Below, one piece after another: positions 1-12,350 of a stretch of DNA of 64,000 nucleotides. The DNA is from Cacajao melanocephalus (Eukaryota; Chordata; Mammalia; Primates; Pitheciidae). The DNA is taken from the NCBI GenBank assembly GCA_963573385.1, contig CAUYLG010062914.1:62001-126000 (forward strand), in the 5' to 3' direction. Under the pieces are notes generated by a model that worked only from the letters and a program-made list of their open reading frames with translations, did not search any database and was not told the origin of the DNA. Made by a program: the position numbers and the translations under genes. The stretch's first letter is position 1. Every line of letters begins with the position of its first letter.

Positions 1-1479
1 ATCACTTACGTGCTTCACTTTCCACATATGTAAAATAGGATAACAACAGAATCTGCCTTGTGGATGACAAGGAGAACACCTGTGAAGCACTCAGAACAGA
101 GCCTGTGATATAATAAATGCTGTGTTAGTATTTGCTCTTATTCTCAGTGTATAGAGATCTGCTTTGATCTTTTCATCTGCTGCAAGGTATTTGAAAAATT
201 GGCATACTGTGTTTTGTAATAATCTGTGTTATTTTCAAGCAAGATTTGAAATTATCCACAGTAAGCTCAAATGTGCAAAACAGTACCTTATTTTATTTAT
301 TTTTTAAATAACTGATCTGATCTATTTCACCTACCAAGAACTAAACTTGAGTCTACTCTGGTAAATTTTCTAATGAGTCTAATGTTGCAGTCCAAATACT
401 CCATTTAGGTATTTGCATTTAGTACTCCAAATACTCCTGTCCTTGTTTGGTCGACTTGCTCCATTTTTCCAAGTTTGACCTGCTTTTCCTATTCCTCTTG
501 AAGATGACATCTGGTTGTTGGTTTACATGATTTGGAGGTGCAGAAGGAAAAAGTCCTCAGATTGATGTAGTATCTTCTGAGTCCTCCTTGATATCTGCAA
601 AGCACCTGAGCTGGTCTGCTCTTTGTACTGATTCTATCTGCTCTTTGGAATGTTACGGGGTCCAGTCATTTGTCCCTTGACTGTAATGATCTGCCTGCAG
701 TGGTTTTCCACCTTGTCCCCAGGCTTCTTAATTCTTCCAGTAATCTCAGAAACTCTGTGTTGTCACAGTGAGACTTGGGTTATTTTGGGTCCCCAGTTTC
801 CAGGCCCTGAATGCCATGGGCTCTCAGGAATATGTATCTGCTGGCCTGCTGCTGTCATTTCTGCTACATTACTCCTTTACTTCCTTAGAGAGTGGTCCTG
901 GATCATGGGTTGAAAGTAGATGTGGAAAGGACGCTGATCTGATTTCTATGTTTCCATTCTTCTTCCTACCACTTCACCAGATGTGAAAAATGCATATATA
1001 ATCTGAATCCTCTAGATTGAGTTATAAGGTAAAGCAGTATAAGAATTTAAAGAACTTCCCTCTCCCTGATTAAATCTACTTGTTAGGACTATGTTCTTAC
1101 TGCAAAATCCCATTGCCTTGCCAGAAGATAAATATTAACTTTTTCTTTCTCTTTGCCTTGTAATTATTGTAATAATTCCAAACTACCTAAAAGAAATAGG
1201 CGAGTTTGTGGGGAAGGTCAGTAAAAAGAATTTCAAAAGAGAAAAGAACACTCATGCATTTAAATGTTTTTATGCTGCAATGAATATCTATATTTCCATG
1301 TATGTATGTATCTATCACTTTGTGTACATGTTTTAGTATTTCTCTGAGTTACATCTTGAAAAAAGTAATTGCCATAAGGTATGCACATTTTACATTTCAC
1401 TGAATAATGACAAATTGTGCTACAAAGTGACTAGACCAATTTATACTCTTGAGTCACTGAGAGAATTCTTTACTAACAA

Positions 1480-1637
1480 ACACCAGGCATTTTACATAAC
1501 TTATTCCATTTAAATTCTATCATCAACAAACCTCCATAGCAGGTGTATTCCCATTTTGTATATGAAGAAACTGAGGTTCAGACTTAAAGCAACTTGCTCA
1601 AGGTCACACAAACAGTAGGTGGGTAATTTCAGAACCT
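1480..1637 (-). mobile_element. MIR fragment
   Basis: The stretch cccattttgtatatgaagaa, then actgaggttcag and aaggtcacaca, is the reverse complement of the MIR core (TGTGACCTTGGGC ... CTCAGTTTCCTCATCTG). It is an old, diverged copy with approximate ends. Confidence 0.75.
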
Positions 1638-4139
1638 TTTGAAATAAAATATAGAAGCTACGATTTTATTGTTCCAGTCTAGAACTATGTCTCTGTTTAT
1701 AATGTTGACTACTTTGTATTATTTTAAACTTTATAATATTGACTACTATTATTTTCTTCACATCCTAGTTAATAATCTAGGAACAAATGGAAAACAATAT
1801 CATGAAATGGAAAAACGATGCTATTCCTTAGTTGGCTTAGTTTCAACGGCTACTTAATGGTCAAGAGCAAGGAGTTGACCCATCTTTTTGACTCACAGAG
1901 TCATTAGTTACACAGGAAAAGCAGAACAAAACCCAGATGGATGGAGGGCTGGGTATACAAGCAGCTTTCACACTAGGAATTGTGAAGCCTGAGGCATAGC
2001 CCCAAGACTCAGATCATCAGGGGTGCACTCTGTCCAGAGGGACATGTGTTCAGAGTATGCATTGCCTAATATTACAAGCATCTTTATTGAGACTGATAGA
2101 AGTGAATTTCTCAGGTCAGAAAACAGAAGAGCTCTTTTAGCTGAGTTGTGATATTAAGTCTCTCTTTTTGAATTTCTTGCCTGGCCAATCAAACTGTCCT
2201 CCCAGAACAAATTGTTGGATAATGACATGCATATACTGTAGCTGGAGAGTGCTGTCCTATTTGCAGCACTGGCTTCAGCCCGAGGCACATCTCTGGCTGC
2301 TCCTTTCTATCTATAAGTTAAAGCAATGGCCTCGGCAAGCAGTACACTCTGTACAGCAGCTGCAACTCGTTATCGGCTTTGTCCAGAATAACAAACAGAA
2401 CAAACACATTTTGCAAGGGCTTTTTCCCCCTCTTATGTAGAGAAGGAGGAATTAAGCAATCAGTGAAATGCTGATTGATCATTTGTGCTGACTTAGAGAA
2501 GTCCAAGGCCACATTAGTACTATTAAGCCCTAAAAAACAAAGCAAAAAGAATATGTTCGTAGAACTTTATTTAAACCAATATTTCTGTGATGTGCAATAC
2601 ATTTCCCCCAAAGGGAAAAATGGGACAATATTTGCGTTTCACTTAGTACACTTTACTTATCCAGCTTACTTTGTAATGTAATGATGGTTAAGTATTTTTG
2701 TAAAGATAACTCATGTCTTTTGGCAGATTTTGGTGGACCATGAGTACCAGGGTTGCGTGAACCAAAGGTATGATGCAGAGCAGCTTTAGTAAACCATCCC
2801 ATTCTTATGCCTCCCCTTTGACTTCGGTACCAACTGCTGTGGCCACTTCTAGACCAATCTTTACCAGAAACTGTACGGCCTTCAAAATTTCCACATCCTT
2901 TTTCCCTTCTCCTTTATTTTTTGATCTCATAAACTCAAGTATTCTTAGTGTAACAATTCTTTGAGCATTCTTTCTTATCTAGCTTAAAATCTGGGTTCTA
3001 CCATTATAATCATTCTTTTCTAGATGCCCTCAACTTTCACACCCCAATTTCTAACTGGCCTGGCAAAACTCAAACCCTTAGTGCAAAATCCTCCATCTCT
3101 GTGCTGCACCCTTGTATTTGAAAATGGCTGAAGAAAACCATGTGCGTGGACATTCTGATATAACTATAAATTCATGGTCACTGATCTCAAATGGGAACCT
3201 AAGACTATTGGCTTTCCTGCTGTGGTTCTCTAACGACAACATGATCTTACTCTTCATGGAAATTAGTTTAAACTTTCCAACCTTCAGTTGAAAAGTGTAC
3301 ATTTTACTTTATTAGAAAGTAAAAACCACCAAGGGGTCATGCTCCCATCTTCACACCACCAAATCAACAAACTTTCAGCAAAAGAAGGGATATTTCATGT
3401 ATCTCCTCCTGCCCTCCTGTAAAAAGGGTACAAATGTCACCCCACCTATCAAAACCCAATCCTCCTTCATGCTCTTTAGATGCCATCTTGTCTTTCTTAA
3501 AGTCTTCACTTTTTGGTTATACTCTTCTATGCAAATTTACCTCTCCTTTTCAGGTAGAGCAGGCTCATCAGCCTACAAATGTGTCCTGGTAAACTTTCAT
3601 CAAAAAATTAAAAATAACGTTAAAAAAACTAATAAAACCCTTCTTGGCTCCACATTCTCATTCAGTTTCTATTCTTTCACTTAGCTGCTTTTCTTCTCAT
3701 GTTTCGTCTATTTTTTAATGTCCTCGTCACTCTCTGATCTACTTCAGTTTGATTTCTGCCTCCATCGCTTGAGTAAATTCAGTACATGGTTTCAAGTATA
3801 TTCAAGCCTTAGCCTGATCCACAGGGAAGGTTCTGGAGCACAAGCAACATGGCAGAGTCGTTCACTTTTGAGGTAAAGGAGTTTGGCTTCTCATGCTCCA
3901 AAATGGATTAAAGCAACACTCCTCAATTGGGTTGAGTCCCTGGGAAAGGTTTTAGGTGTGAGCAGTTAGCAACCATCAGCCACAGTGGCTGTGAGAGGGG
4001 GGCACTGGCCCTGTAAAGAGGATCTAGGCAGTGCACCCAAACAGCTCTCCCATAGTTGGCTTCCTACATGGGCTCACCTTGCATGCAGTGCATCTCTATA
4101 TAGCAACTAATCTTTTTTGTAACATAAAATAATTTCACT

Positions 4140-4400
4140 TTCCATGTTAAAATCCTTCAATGACTTCTAATTGCACTATGAATGGCAAATCAATATCTTA
4201 ACATGCCCTACCAACACCTATAGGGTCTGGGTCTGATTGCCTTTCAGATCTCTCCTGATAATCCTCCCTGCTCTGCTCAATATCCTTCTGTCTCACCAAT
4301 CAGTTCCTGGAAGATATCACCAATTTCCAGCTCAGAGCCTTCACATACGATGTTCCTTCTGGCTGCGGTGCTTTTCCTCCCATATGACCCATTTAATTAA
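4140..4400 (+). mobile_element. L2 fragment
   Basis: The order of aaaatccttcaatgacttct, the ctacc/acacctatagggtctgg segment, tctctcctgataa, and ttccagctcagagccttcaca follows the L2 3' region (CTTCAGTGGCTCCCCATT ... GCCTTTGCACATGCTGTTCC). It is highly diverged and the ends are approximate. Confidence 0.5.
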
Positions 4401-5254
4401 TATGCGTCATTCACATCGCAGTTTCCCTGGACTGTTTCTAAGCATCCAATCTAAATTTTGTTCCCCACTATTACTTTCTAGCAAAACAGGCTACTTTTAT
4501 TCTTGTAGCGTTTGTAATCATATATTGCAATAAAATTTATAATTATATATTTTGAGATTGATTACTAAGCTGTCTTAATATACTGACAGCTCCAATTCAT
4601 TTATGTTTCTTTAGCATCTCCCATGAGGTATCATGAGGTTTGGGACCATGTCATTTCATTTCACCATTGCCTAATGGGGTATCTGCTATGTAATAAAAGA
4701 TACTCATCTTATTGAATCGATGAATAAATAAATGCATAAATGATGAATACATTAGATACACAAAATCAGGAGGTAAAGAAAAAATCACTCCCCCACCCAC
4801 ACCAAGTTATTCCTTAGCAATTCTACTAAGGCTATCAACATTGGGACATTACAGGTTTAATCAAATTTGTGTTCCTTTGACGCTCTCTTCTGGGATCATA
4901 GGGCTTGATGGATATTCTCTCATTAGCTCATACACATCCTTGCCATTTCTGTGGCACTGACTTGCACAGTTTTTAGAGAAACTGGGAAATAGAAAGATTA
5001 ATAGACTTGGGTGAGGATAGAATGAGGTTATGACAGAGCCAGGGATAGAGTTTGCTTCTGCTTCTTTACTAGCTTAGCATGCGGCACACTTGTTAGTAGT
5101 TAAAGAAAACATATTAAGCATCAACCCATGTCAGTAGGTCTGTAATACTGGAAACTTTTGGAAATGTATTACTATAAATATTCTTCCTCTGCACACAGCT
5201 CATTTGATGAGATACACCTTTAGGCCAATAACTCTTCTTGATGATTAATCCTAC

Positions 5255-5350
5255 TCAATTTTCTTATGAGAAAATGATGCACACAAAGGTTAAATAACTC
5301 AGCCACTGTATTAGAAAAAATTCATGTCAGAGCTCAGCTCTGAGGCTTCT
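5255..5350 (-). mobile_element. Possible MIR fragment
   Basis: The pattern of gagaaaatgatgcacacaaa, ggttaaataactcagcca, and cagagctcagctctgaggc matches the reverse complement of the MIR core loosely. It is diverged and the boundary is uncertain. Confidence 0.45.
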
Positions 5351-8300
5351 AGTTGACCTGTACGAACATGTAGCTGTTTTCCATCTTCATTTCAAGAATG
5401 TTTTATACGTTTAATATTACAACTCCTAATTCTGCTCATTGCTGAGCTTAATTCTTTATATAACATTTATATATGTAAATATTACTTGAAATAGCTTTAA
5501 AGCCACAAATTATTTTTACCTGGGTTTAATTAGAGTTTTCCTCATACTAGATTGAGAGGGTAGCTATTCCTTGACAGTCTTTTCCTTCAGGCTTGAAATA
5601 TAAACGAAGACAAGATTTGGAGGAGATTTCTGCAGGTTAATTTATACTGGGGTATGGCATTCTGAAGTATAATACAATGCGTATGTAAAAATGGTTGTTA
5701 TATTTAGTCTTAAAACTTAAGACATTTAGGGCATGTATTTACCGAGGAAATACATTGATTTTGAGAATTTCTGTATGGAGTTGAAGTGTCTAGTACATTT
5801 TTTTCTCTTCATACTAATTCTAAGTCAGGTAATCGGACAAGGCCTCTCATCCTATTGGTATTACAGTATGACCTATCTCCTGAACTTTGAAGCCATTTCT
5901 TTTCTTCAGAGGAGATAAGAAAACATGTCTTATCTTAGGTCTGGAAGAAACAGAGTCCAGTATCAAGGTGGTGGAGTAGTTATTTTCCCAGACATAGCAC
6001 AGGGTTTTTCAAGCCTGAAGAAAAAGATTAATCTCCTTAAAACAGGGCTTTGTTGACTTGGGCCTGGTCATGGCAATCCTGTTTCCAGCCATCCTGTGTT
6101 TAAGCTCTAACAGTCAGAAGTTTGTTTGCTTTCATTTTGATGTGGCTCATCTTTTCTTAGCTGCTCATATTCAAGATTTGGAAAAGAAGGAACGGTGGTG
6201 AGCTGAGCAATTAATTGGATTCTCATAAGAAGTTCTTGAGAAATTTTATTATTCCTGAGTTTTAAACCCTTATAACTTTAATATAACTTTGGTATGAGCC
6301 TTTACATTTTTCTCTGTGTTTTTGTAATTATATTGTGGCATTCTTGTTGGGAGTGGCACTAGCAATACATTATAAATGTATGAATTTATAAGTTATAGAT
6401 TTATAATTTCATGTTTTTGAGGTTTAATTTTAAGACTTAATATTTTTACATGATGCTTTATGTACTTATAGCATTTAATATTGATTTAAATTCATTTTGA
6501 GATGTATGTTATCATGCTTTTATCTTTTACATGTTATTAGAAAGCATTTGGTTTTTTAAAAATATGTTAATGTGAGATTTCACAATTTATACCTTGTCTT
6601 TGTAGTCACATGTGTAGAGGATACTTTACTCTAGTTAATTTGTTCGGTGTTGATCATGAGACCTTTTAGCCAATACTGGCTGGGGAAAAAACTTGATTCT
6701 TTTTGTTCTCTTAAGAAATTGTTGGATCTAAAGTGATTCCTAGGGTGTGGGTCAACTCCTATGATATGAAAGATGGCATGGAGGCTTTTTATTTTGTGTA
6801 GTGCATTAATAGGTGATCACATTTCATCCTGAGAGAGCTGCTGGAGAGGAATATCGATTTAGCCTGTTGTGGTTGAGTCTTTGGGGTCTTGAGCTTCTTA
6901 GATTTTTAGTTCTTTTTGTTATTCTTTATTGTTCAATCTTGAGAGTAGAAAATATATGTTTTTGTCCACTTCTAAGAAGAAACCTGAAAGGCTTCTCACG
7001 AGGGAGCTTTTGAGGGACAAGTCTGTGTTCCGGTCTTATTTTTATTCTCACGATCTAGCACCATGCTTGGCATGTAAAAGGGCTTTAATAAATGTTCATA
7101 GAAGGAACTGAAGAATTAATTATTACTTATGGACTATGAGAGGTCATGGTTGTTACTCTTTCTAATTTGTTGATATTAAACAGAGGCAGTGAAGATACTA
7201 ATTTAGATTACACAACATGAATGAAGCAAACAAAAGCCTAAAGCTTTGGAAAAATGAATATATTATATTTTTAGCTTTGCACTGTAGTTAAGCAATGTGG
7301 AGCTATTTAATAATTTCAATCAGGAGGATATCAATGTGTGAAATAAGAGTATGCAGATAGTGTATTAATTGCATGATACAAACAAGATATATGTAAAGTT
7401 TACTAAAAGAGTATGGTTTCATATGGATTTGAAGGATTGATAGGATATAGACAAATTGATAACATTGATCTAACAAATATTTAATTTTAGATTTCTTCAT
7501 CAGATAAAATATTGCATCATTTTATGTTGGCTAAGTTATTTGCAGTCTATTTGAGTTAATTATTCCTTATAGTTTTTCTCTGTCAATGCCATTTAATAAA
7601 GAGAAAACTTTAGCAGACTGAAGTTTTATGATCTTTGGCACTATTGGCTGTGTGTTAATACAGTAAGATTCAGTTACATATTTTATTGTTTTATAATCAC
7701 ACATTTCTCCTTTGATTCCTTTTTTATCTATACTTCTTTCACATCCTAAATATTTTCTTTGGAGAAATGTGTGGAGCAAGACAAGGAAAAGAAGAGAAAA
7801 AAGTAGTCAGAGGTTGGGAGTACTGAGACACTTTGGACTCCAGCCAGCTGCCTTCACTGAGATGGTAAAAGAACACCATAGTATAACTGGATGCTTCCAT
7901 TGCCCCCATCCTTGCCAGCAGTCAGGCTGGATTTTCAGTGTTGAAGAGCCATCTTTGCCTGTTACTATCTCTGCCCCACACCATTGTGTTTGCCTAAGAG
8001 CTGAACCAAAGAATTTACATACCTATAAATCCCAAGGTCTAAAAATAACAGTTAAAAAAATGGTGCTAAATCAACATATCTGCTATTTGAATTTTTTAGT
8101 TAACATGATAAACTTTTATTTAAAAGTAAACATTATTTTAAAAGGCACTTCCTTTTAAAATAACTGATTTTTATTGAAATTGATTCTGGCTTCTAAGCAG
8201 AGTTAGCTGCAAAGACAATTTGTAAAAATACAGAAAATTCAGAATTTAAATTGGGATTATTAAAAGTTTATTTTCATATTTGAGTTTCATATTTCAGTCT

Positions 8301-9516
8301 ACTATAATATTTCAATTTGTTTAAAGTATTATCAAGACAAATATTGGGTTACTCTCATAATTTTTTTTTCATTTTTCTTACCCTGTATATTAAAAGTGAA
8401 CAAAAATGAAAGAATTATAATCTAGTGGATAGCAATAGTCTTGGCATAGTGTTCACAGGATGATCATCAGAAGTGTATTGATTTTCATGCTGATAAAAAT
8501 TGTATTGTTGAAAGACCCTTAATTGAAGGTATCAATAATTTTTATTAGGTTTTAAGTCTTTTAACCCTATCATATGAATAGAAAAAAATTATGTTTAATA
8601 AAAAGTATTTTACTTAAAGTATTGTTATTTGTCATTTATTTAAAGGTTTATCAGTGAATCTGTTTACGTAGAAAATGTGCAATTTTATTTGCAAATTTGG
8701 AGCACTACATATATTTGAGAGAAGCCTTAGTTTCTCTTAGGACTGGCAATATTTTATAACTGGGCCTTCATATTCCTATATTATAGCCCTGGTCCCTGAA
8801 AATCCTGCGGCTATCTTTGTTGCAAGTGTATATGCATTATAATAAGAGAATGTTGATTAGTTAATCAAGTTCTAGTTAACCTTTTACATTTATAGAAAAA
8901 CAGATATTTATGGACAAGTAAATTTTTTTGGGTCAAGGTATTTAATAAATTGAAGAATGTTATTTTTAGCACAAATATTATTCTAATATGAAAAGAGTTT
9001 CTTTTTCCAAGTTATATATTTTATGCCATTCAGAGTAACTTAGTACTAATAATACTTTTTCTATTGTGTACTTTTGTTTCTCTTGTTTGTCTTACATTTT
9101 ATAATATGTCTAATCATTATTTCACAAAATTTCTATCATTACTCCTTGACCTCAGCTTCTAATCTGGCAATTAATTTTTATACAAGTTTTTGAAATCTTG
9201 ACATAGTTTTTAACTTCCTCATACCGAGTCCTTTGTTTTTTTTTTTAGTTTACAAGATGTTTAAGAATGCTCTTTGGAAATCAATTCCCTAATGCAAGAT
9301 AAATTAGCAACAACATTACATATTTTTCTTACTATCAACTCAGAATGATCTTGATGAAGGCAAGTATAGGTTAAGAATAAATGACATCAAATAAACAATA
9401 CCAGAATAAGATAATTAATTCTTCAACACTCAAAGGCATGTCAGGTATTGAAATCCAGGTAGGCACTTTTAACTAGTTGTTAGTAGTTTATAGAATTCAA
9501 GGATTGGAGTTGGCTT

Positions 9517-9590
9517 CCTTTTCTCTTTCTTTCTCTTCTTCCTCCCCTTCTTCATCTCCTTCTTGTTCTTTTTTTTTCCCCTCTCCAGAT
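9517..9590. repeat. Polypyrimidine tract
   Basis: About 74 bases are almost purely C/T on the + strand (cttcctttt... to ...cccctctcc), just upstream of the candidate enhancer. Such tracts can adopt unusual structures. This one looks like a decayed simple repeat. Confidence 0.7.
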
Positions 9591-9904
9591 CATTAATCTT
9601 CTCCAAAAAATTTTTAGCTTATATAAAATAAAAAAGGCACCCCTGCCCTTTGACTCAACTTAGAAATCTACAAATCTGGAGGAAGAAATAGCTCTGTGAT
9701 CCATTCCTGGGGAATTGCAATGAAGTTTTAGGGAAGATGGAACTTAATGTTTGTGAAAGCACTTGTCTGATTTCCAGGAGGGTGGAATACAACTTCCTGA
9801 ACCACATTCTGCTGAAAATAGGAGGCCATGGAAGAAATCAGTTTTAATGTACGAAATTTACTATAAAAGGGGGTGGAGTAGGAATGTGCGTAGGTGACCT
9901 GTTC

Positions 9905-10165
9905 TCTCCGTCATTCTGATGTAAACTGCTGGCCCTTACTTCATGAAGTCGGTAACTTCAAGACGTTGCACAACATGCTTCTCTGTGATCCTCAAATATG
10001 TTTCATTTAAAGAGGATCCAGTACTGTCCTGGCACATGATCTGGATTGTCATAGATAACCACCTACCTCACAGCTAGGGTTGCTCTTTAGAATCTTGCAA
10101 AATCTTCTGTTTACTCTTGACAAAAGTTAAGAAAACAAGCCCATCAGAGCTGTTTGTTCTGTTCA
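9905..10165. promoter_or_regulatory. Candidate distal liver enhancer / glucocorticoid-cAMP response unit of CPS1
   Basis: A dense cluster of hepatic factor motifs lies about 7 kb upstream of exon 1. It has a CGTCA half CRE at 9909-9913, TGATGTAA at 9918-9925, a perfect C/EBP palindrome GTTGCACAAC at 9965-9974, a C/EBP-like CTTGCAAAAT at 10094-10103, a perfect FoxA site TGTTTAC at 10108-10114, and a GRE-like 15-mer AGAGCTGTTTGTTCT at 10146-10160 with correct 3-base spacing and one perfect half. The last three fit in under 70 bases. Rat Cps1 has a known far-upstream response unit (about 6.3 kb upstream) built from GRE, FoxA and C/EBP sites; equivalence is inferred from content and position. Confidence 0.5.
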
Positions 10166-11204
10166 GCATGTTAGAAGATGGTTTTGTTGCAATGATAGTA
10201 ATTGTCCAAAGAAGGCTGATGATGATTTTTTAACCTTTTCTTAAAAGTATTTTGCTATTTAGAATGAACATTGTCTAATGATTTAGTCATTTTATTTTGT
10301 AAAATTTATATTGTAGGCATATTTAGACCAAGTTTTAAGAACATGCTTCAGCCAAGATTAAGTGGAGTTTGATTTGTGTAATTGTTAGTTTCCTTACTAG
10401 TTGTTCCATCATTTACAAAATTATTTCTATTTGAAATGCAGTAATTTTTCAGAACTTAAGAATAATGAGATGATCTTGGCTTACTCAGATATTTGGCTTT
10501 TGTATCTATAAAACAAAGGAATTAGAAAATAATTCTGAAGATTTCATCCAGCTATATAAAACTATCTAGGCAATACATTTACTAGGTTTTCAATTTTCTA
10601 CAAAACATCTTTCAGCAGAAAGTAATCCTATTTCCTGATATACAGTGTCTGATACATAGTAACTGCTCAATACATAATTCCTGAATTGATTATTCTTTTA
10701 GCAAGCCTAGATTTCATTTCCGACCAATCATAAACATTTAATGGCATGAAATTACCCAGATTCCATGGTTCTGGAATATATAACTTCAAGCAATAAGATG
10801 CAAGATAGAAAAATATAAGATATCCTTCGCTATTTTGGTAAGTCCACCTGAATCAGTTTGCCGGTGGCTCCTATGTGAATTAGTTTTGTTATTAGGTGAA
10901 TTACTGAAAAATTAATACCTTTATTTCCATATTACCTTATCATTTCTTATTTAATTTAAAACATAAATCAGAGAAGTTGTGGTTATTTTCTTCTGTCTCA
11001 TTGTTCGATTTTTACTGAAGTTACGTTTTTCTGGTTTTCAGGAAATGTAAATATTTCTAAGCATCAGAAATCCAGCCTTAGCTACCTCCATACTCATGTG
11101 TTCTTCCTATCAAATTGAATTTTAACCAAGTCATTCTTTTCTAGTTCATTCCATGCTGTTGCCCTGTTTTTTTCCAGATATAATTGACATGCTCCAAGAG
11201 GGTG

Positions 11205-11370
11205 GACATTGGCTAAGACTTGATTTCTGGTCTTGGCTTTGCAACTTACTAGATGTGCGACCTCAGACAAACTACTTAATTCTCGGAGACTCATCATTAT
11301 TGTCTGTAAAATAGGGATAGCATTAGCTTATTTCATAGATTGCTTCTAAAATTAGCAAGAAAGGCATACC
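11205..11370 (+). mobile_element. MIR fragment
   Basis: It contains gatttctggtcttggctttg, caacttactagatgtgcgac, cttaattctcggagactcat and tctgtaaaatagggatagca, in the MIR consensus order (TTACTAGCTGTGTGACC ... CTCATCTGTAAAATGGG). Confidence 0.75.
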
Positions 11371-12250
11371 AATGCCTAACTCAGGGGATCAGTAAGTGAC
11401 AAGTACCTCAACTTTCAGGCAGGATTATACTTATCATCACTGAAGCCAATCAGACAGATTATTTAAATACCTATTTTCACTTACTGGCATAATAGCAAGT
11501 GTTATATATATTTATATATCTCTCTATATAGATGCAGATAATATGCTAATATTTTGTGGTTATAATTTACATTTTAACTTCTATTGTGGGGTCTTTTTTA
11601 TTTATTACCCAAGTATTTTTTTTTCAGGAAGAGTGAAAGACTTTGCTTAGGGCTCTTATGTGACATGATTTTCAATTTAATAGCTCACGGTCAAAATTCC
11701 GTTTTTAGAATCTTGATTTGTTCAATATTTAGCTTTTTAAGTGAACTTTGAGTTTCTTTTCTTAAATTCCACTCTAAGTTCTGCCTTCTATATTTGGATT
11801 TTTAAATGACAGTTTAACATGACGAACTTTGGGCCTCTTGCTATGTTTTATGATTGCTGCATACGCTTTTTGGCTCATTTCCATATAAATCAATCCTTTA
11901 CAACTTTCATTTACTTACAGCTTGTTTTTCTTTCTCTTGTTGGACTAACTTACATGTGATCTCCCTGTGGTTGCACTTTGTGTTTGGCATGTCTTCAATT
12001 TTCAAAAGTCACCGAATTCTGAATCAACTTTCTAAGGCATGTCCCACTGTTCTCGTTTCACAAATACAGAAGAAGCTTGACTAATTCACTGGGTAATCCA
12101 CTCTGTCTTTTTACATTTGCAATAACTCATTTATATACATTCTCTAGCAAAAGTGTATGCACAAAACATTGGCCTAGAATATAAACACCTAGAATATATT
12201 TATTATATATGTATACAAAATATATATGTATATATATTTTCACTCCAATA

Positions 12251-12350
12251 AATTTTGCCTTTATTTCTTGTTCAAAATTCTTCCATGACTACCACGAACA
12301 CTATTTGTGAATAAAGGGTGACCATTTTCAGGCATACAAAGTCTCCCATG
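12251..12350 (+). repeat. Local duplication copy 1 (L2-like, pairs with 15671-15770)
   Basis: It aligns without gaps to 15671-15770 with 90 of 100 bases identical, offset 3420. Flanking bases are not similar beyond a few positions. The shared segment resembles the L2 region CTTCCATGGCT...TACAAAGCC. Confidence 0.85.

Larger units (their letters stand above)
1..9516. other. Upstream non-coding DNA without a recognised gene
   Basis: AT-rich DNA with only short, unsupported open frames. It contains a MIR fragment near 1480-1637, an L2 fragment near 4140-4400, another MIR-like piece near 5255-5350, and otherwise unique sequence. A relatively G+C-richer stretch at about 2190-2440 has no repeat match I recognise and could be a conserved non-coding element. 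In human this region falls within the first intron(s) of the long CPS1 isoform. Confidence 0.7.

Noticed and set aside
7712..8158. 148-codon open frame upstream of CPS1
   Set aside because: Composition is ordinary AT-rich DNA, there is no recognisable domain and no promoter or splice context. A frame of this length is expected by chance in 64 kb.
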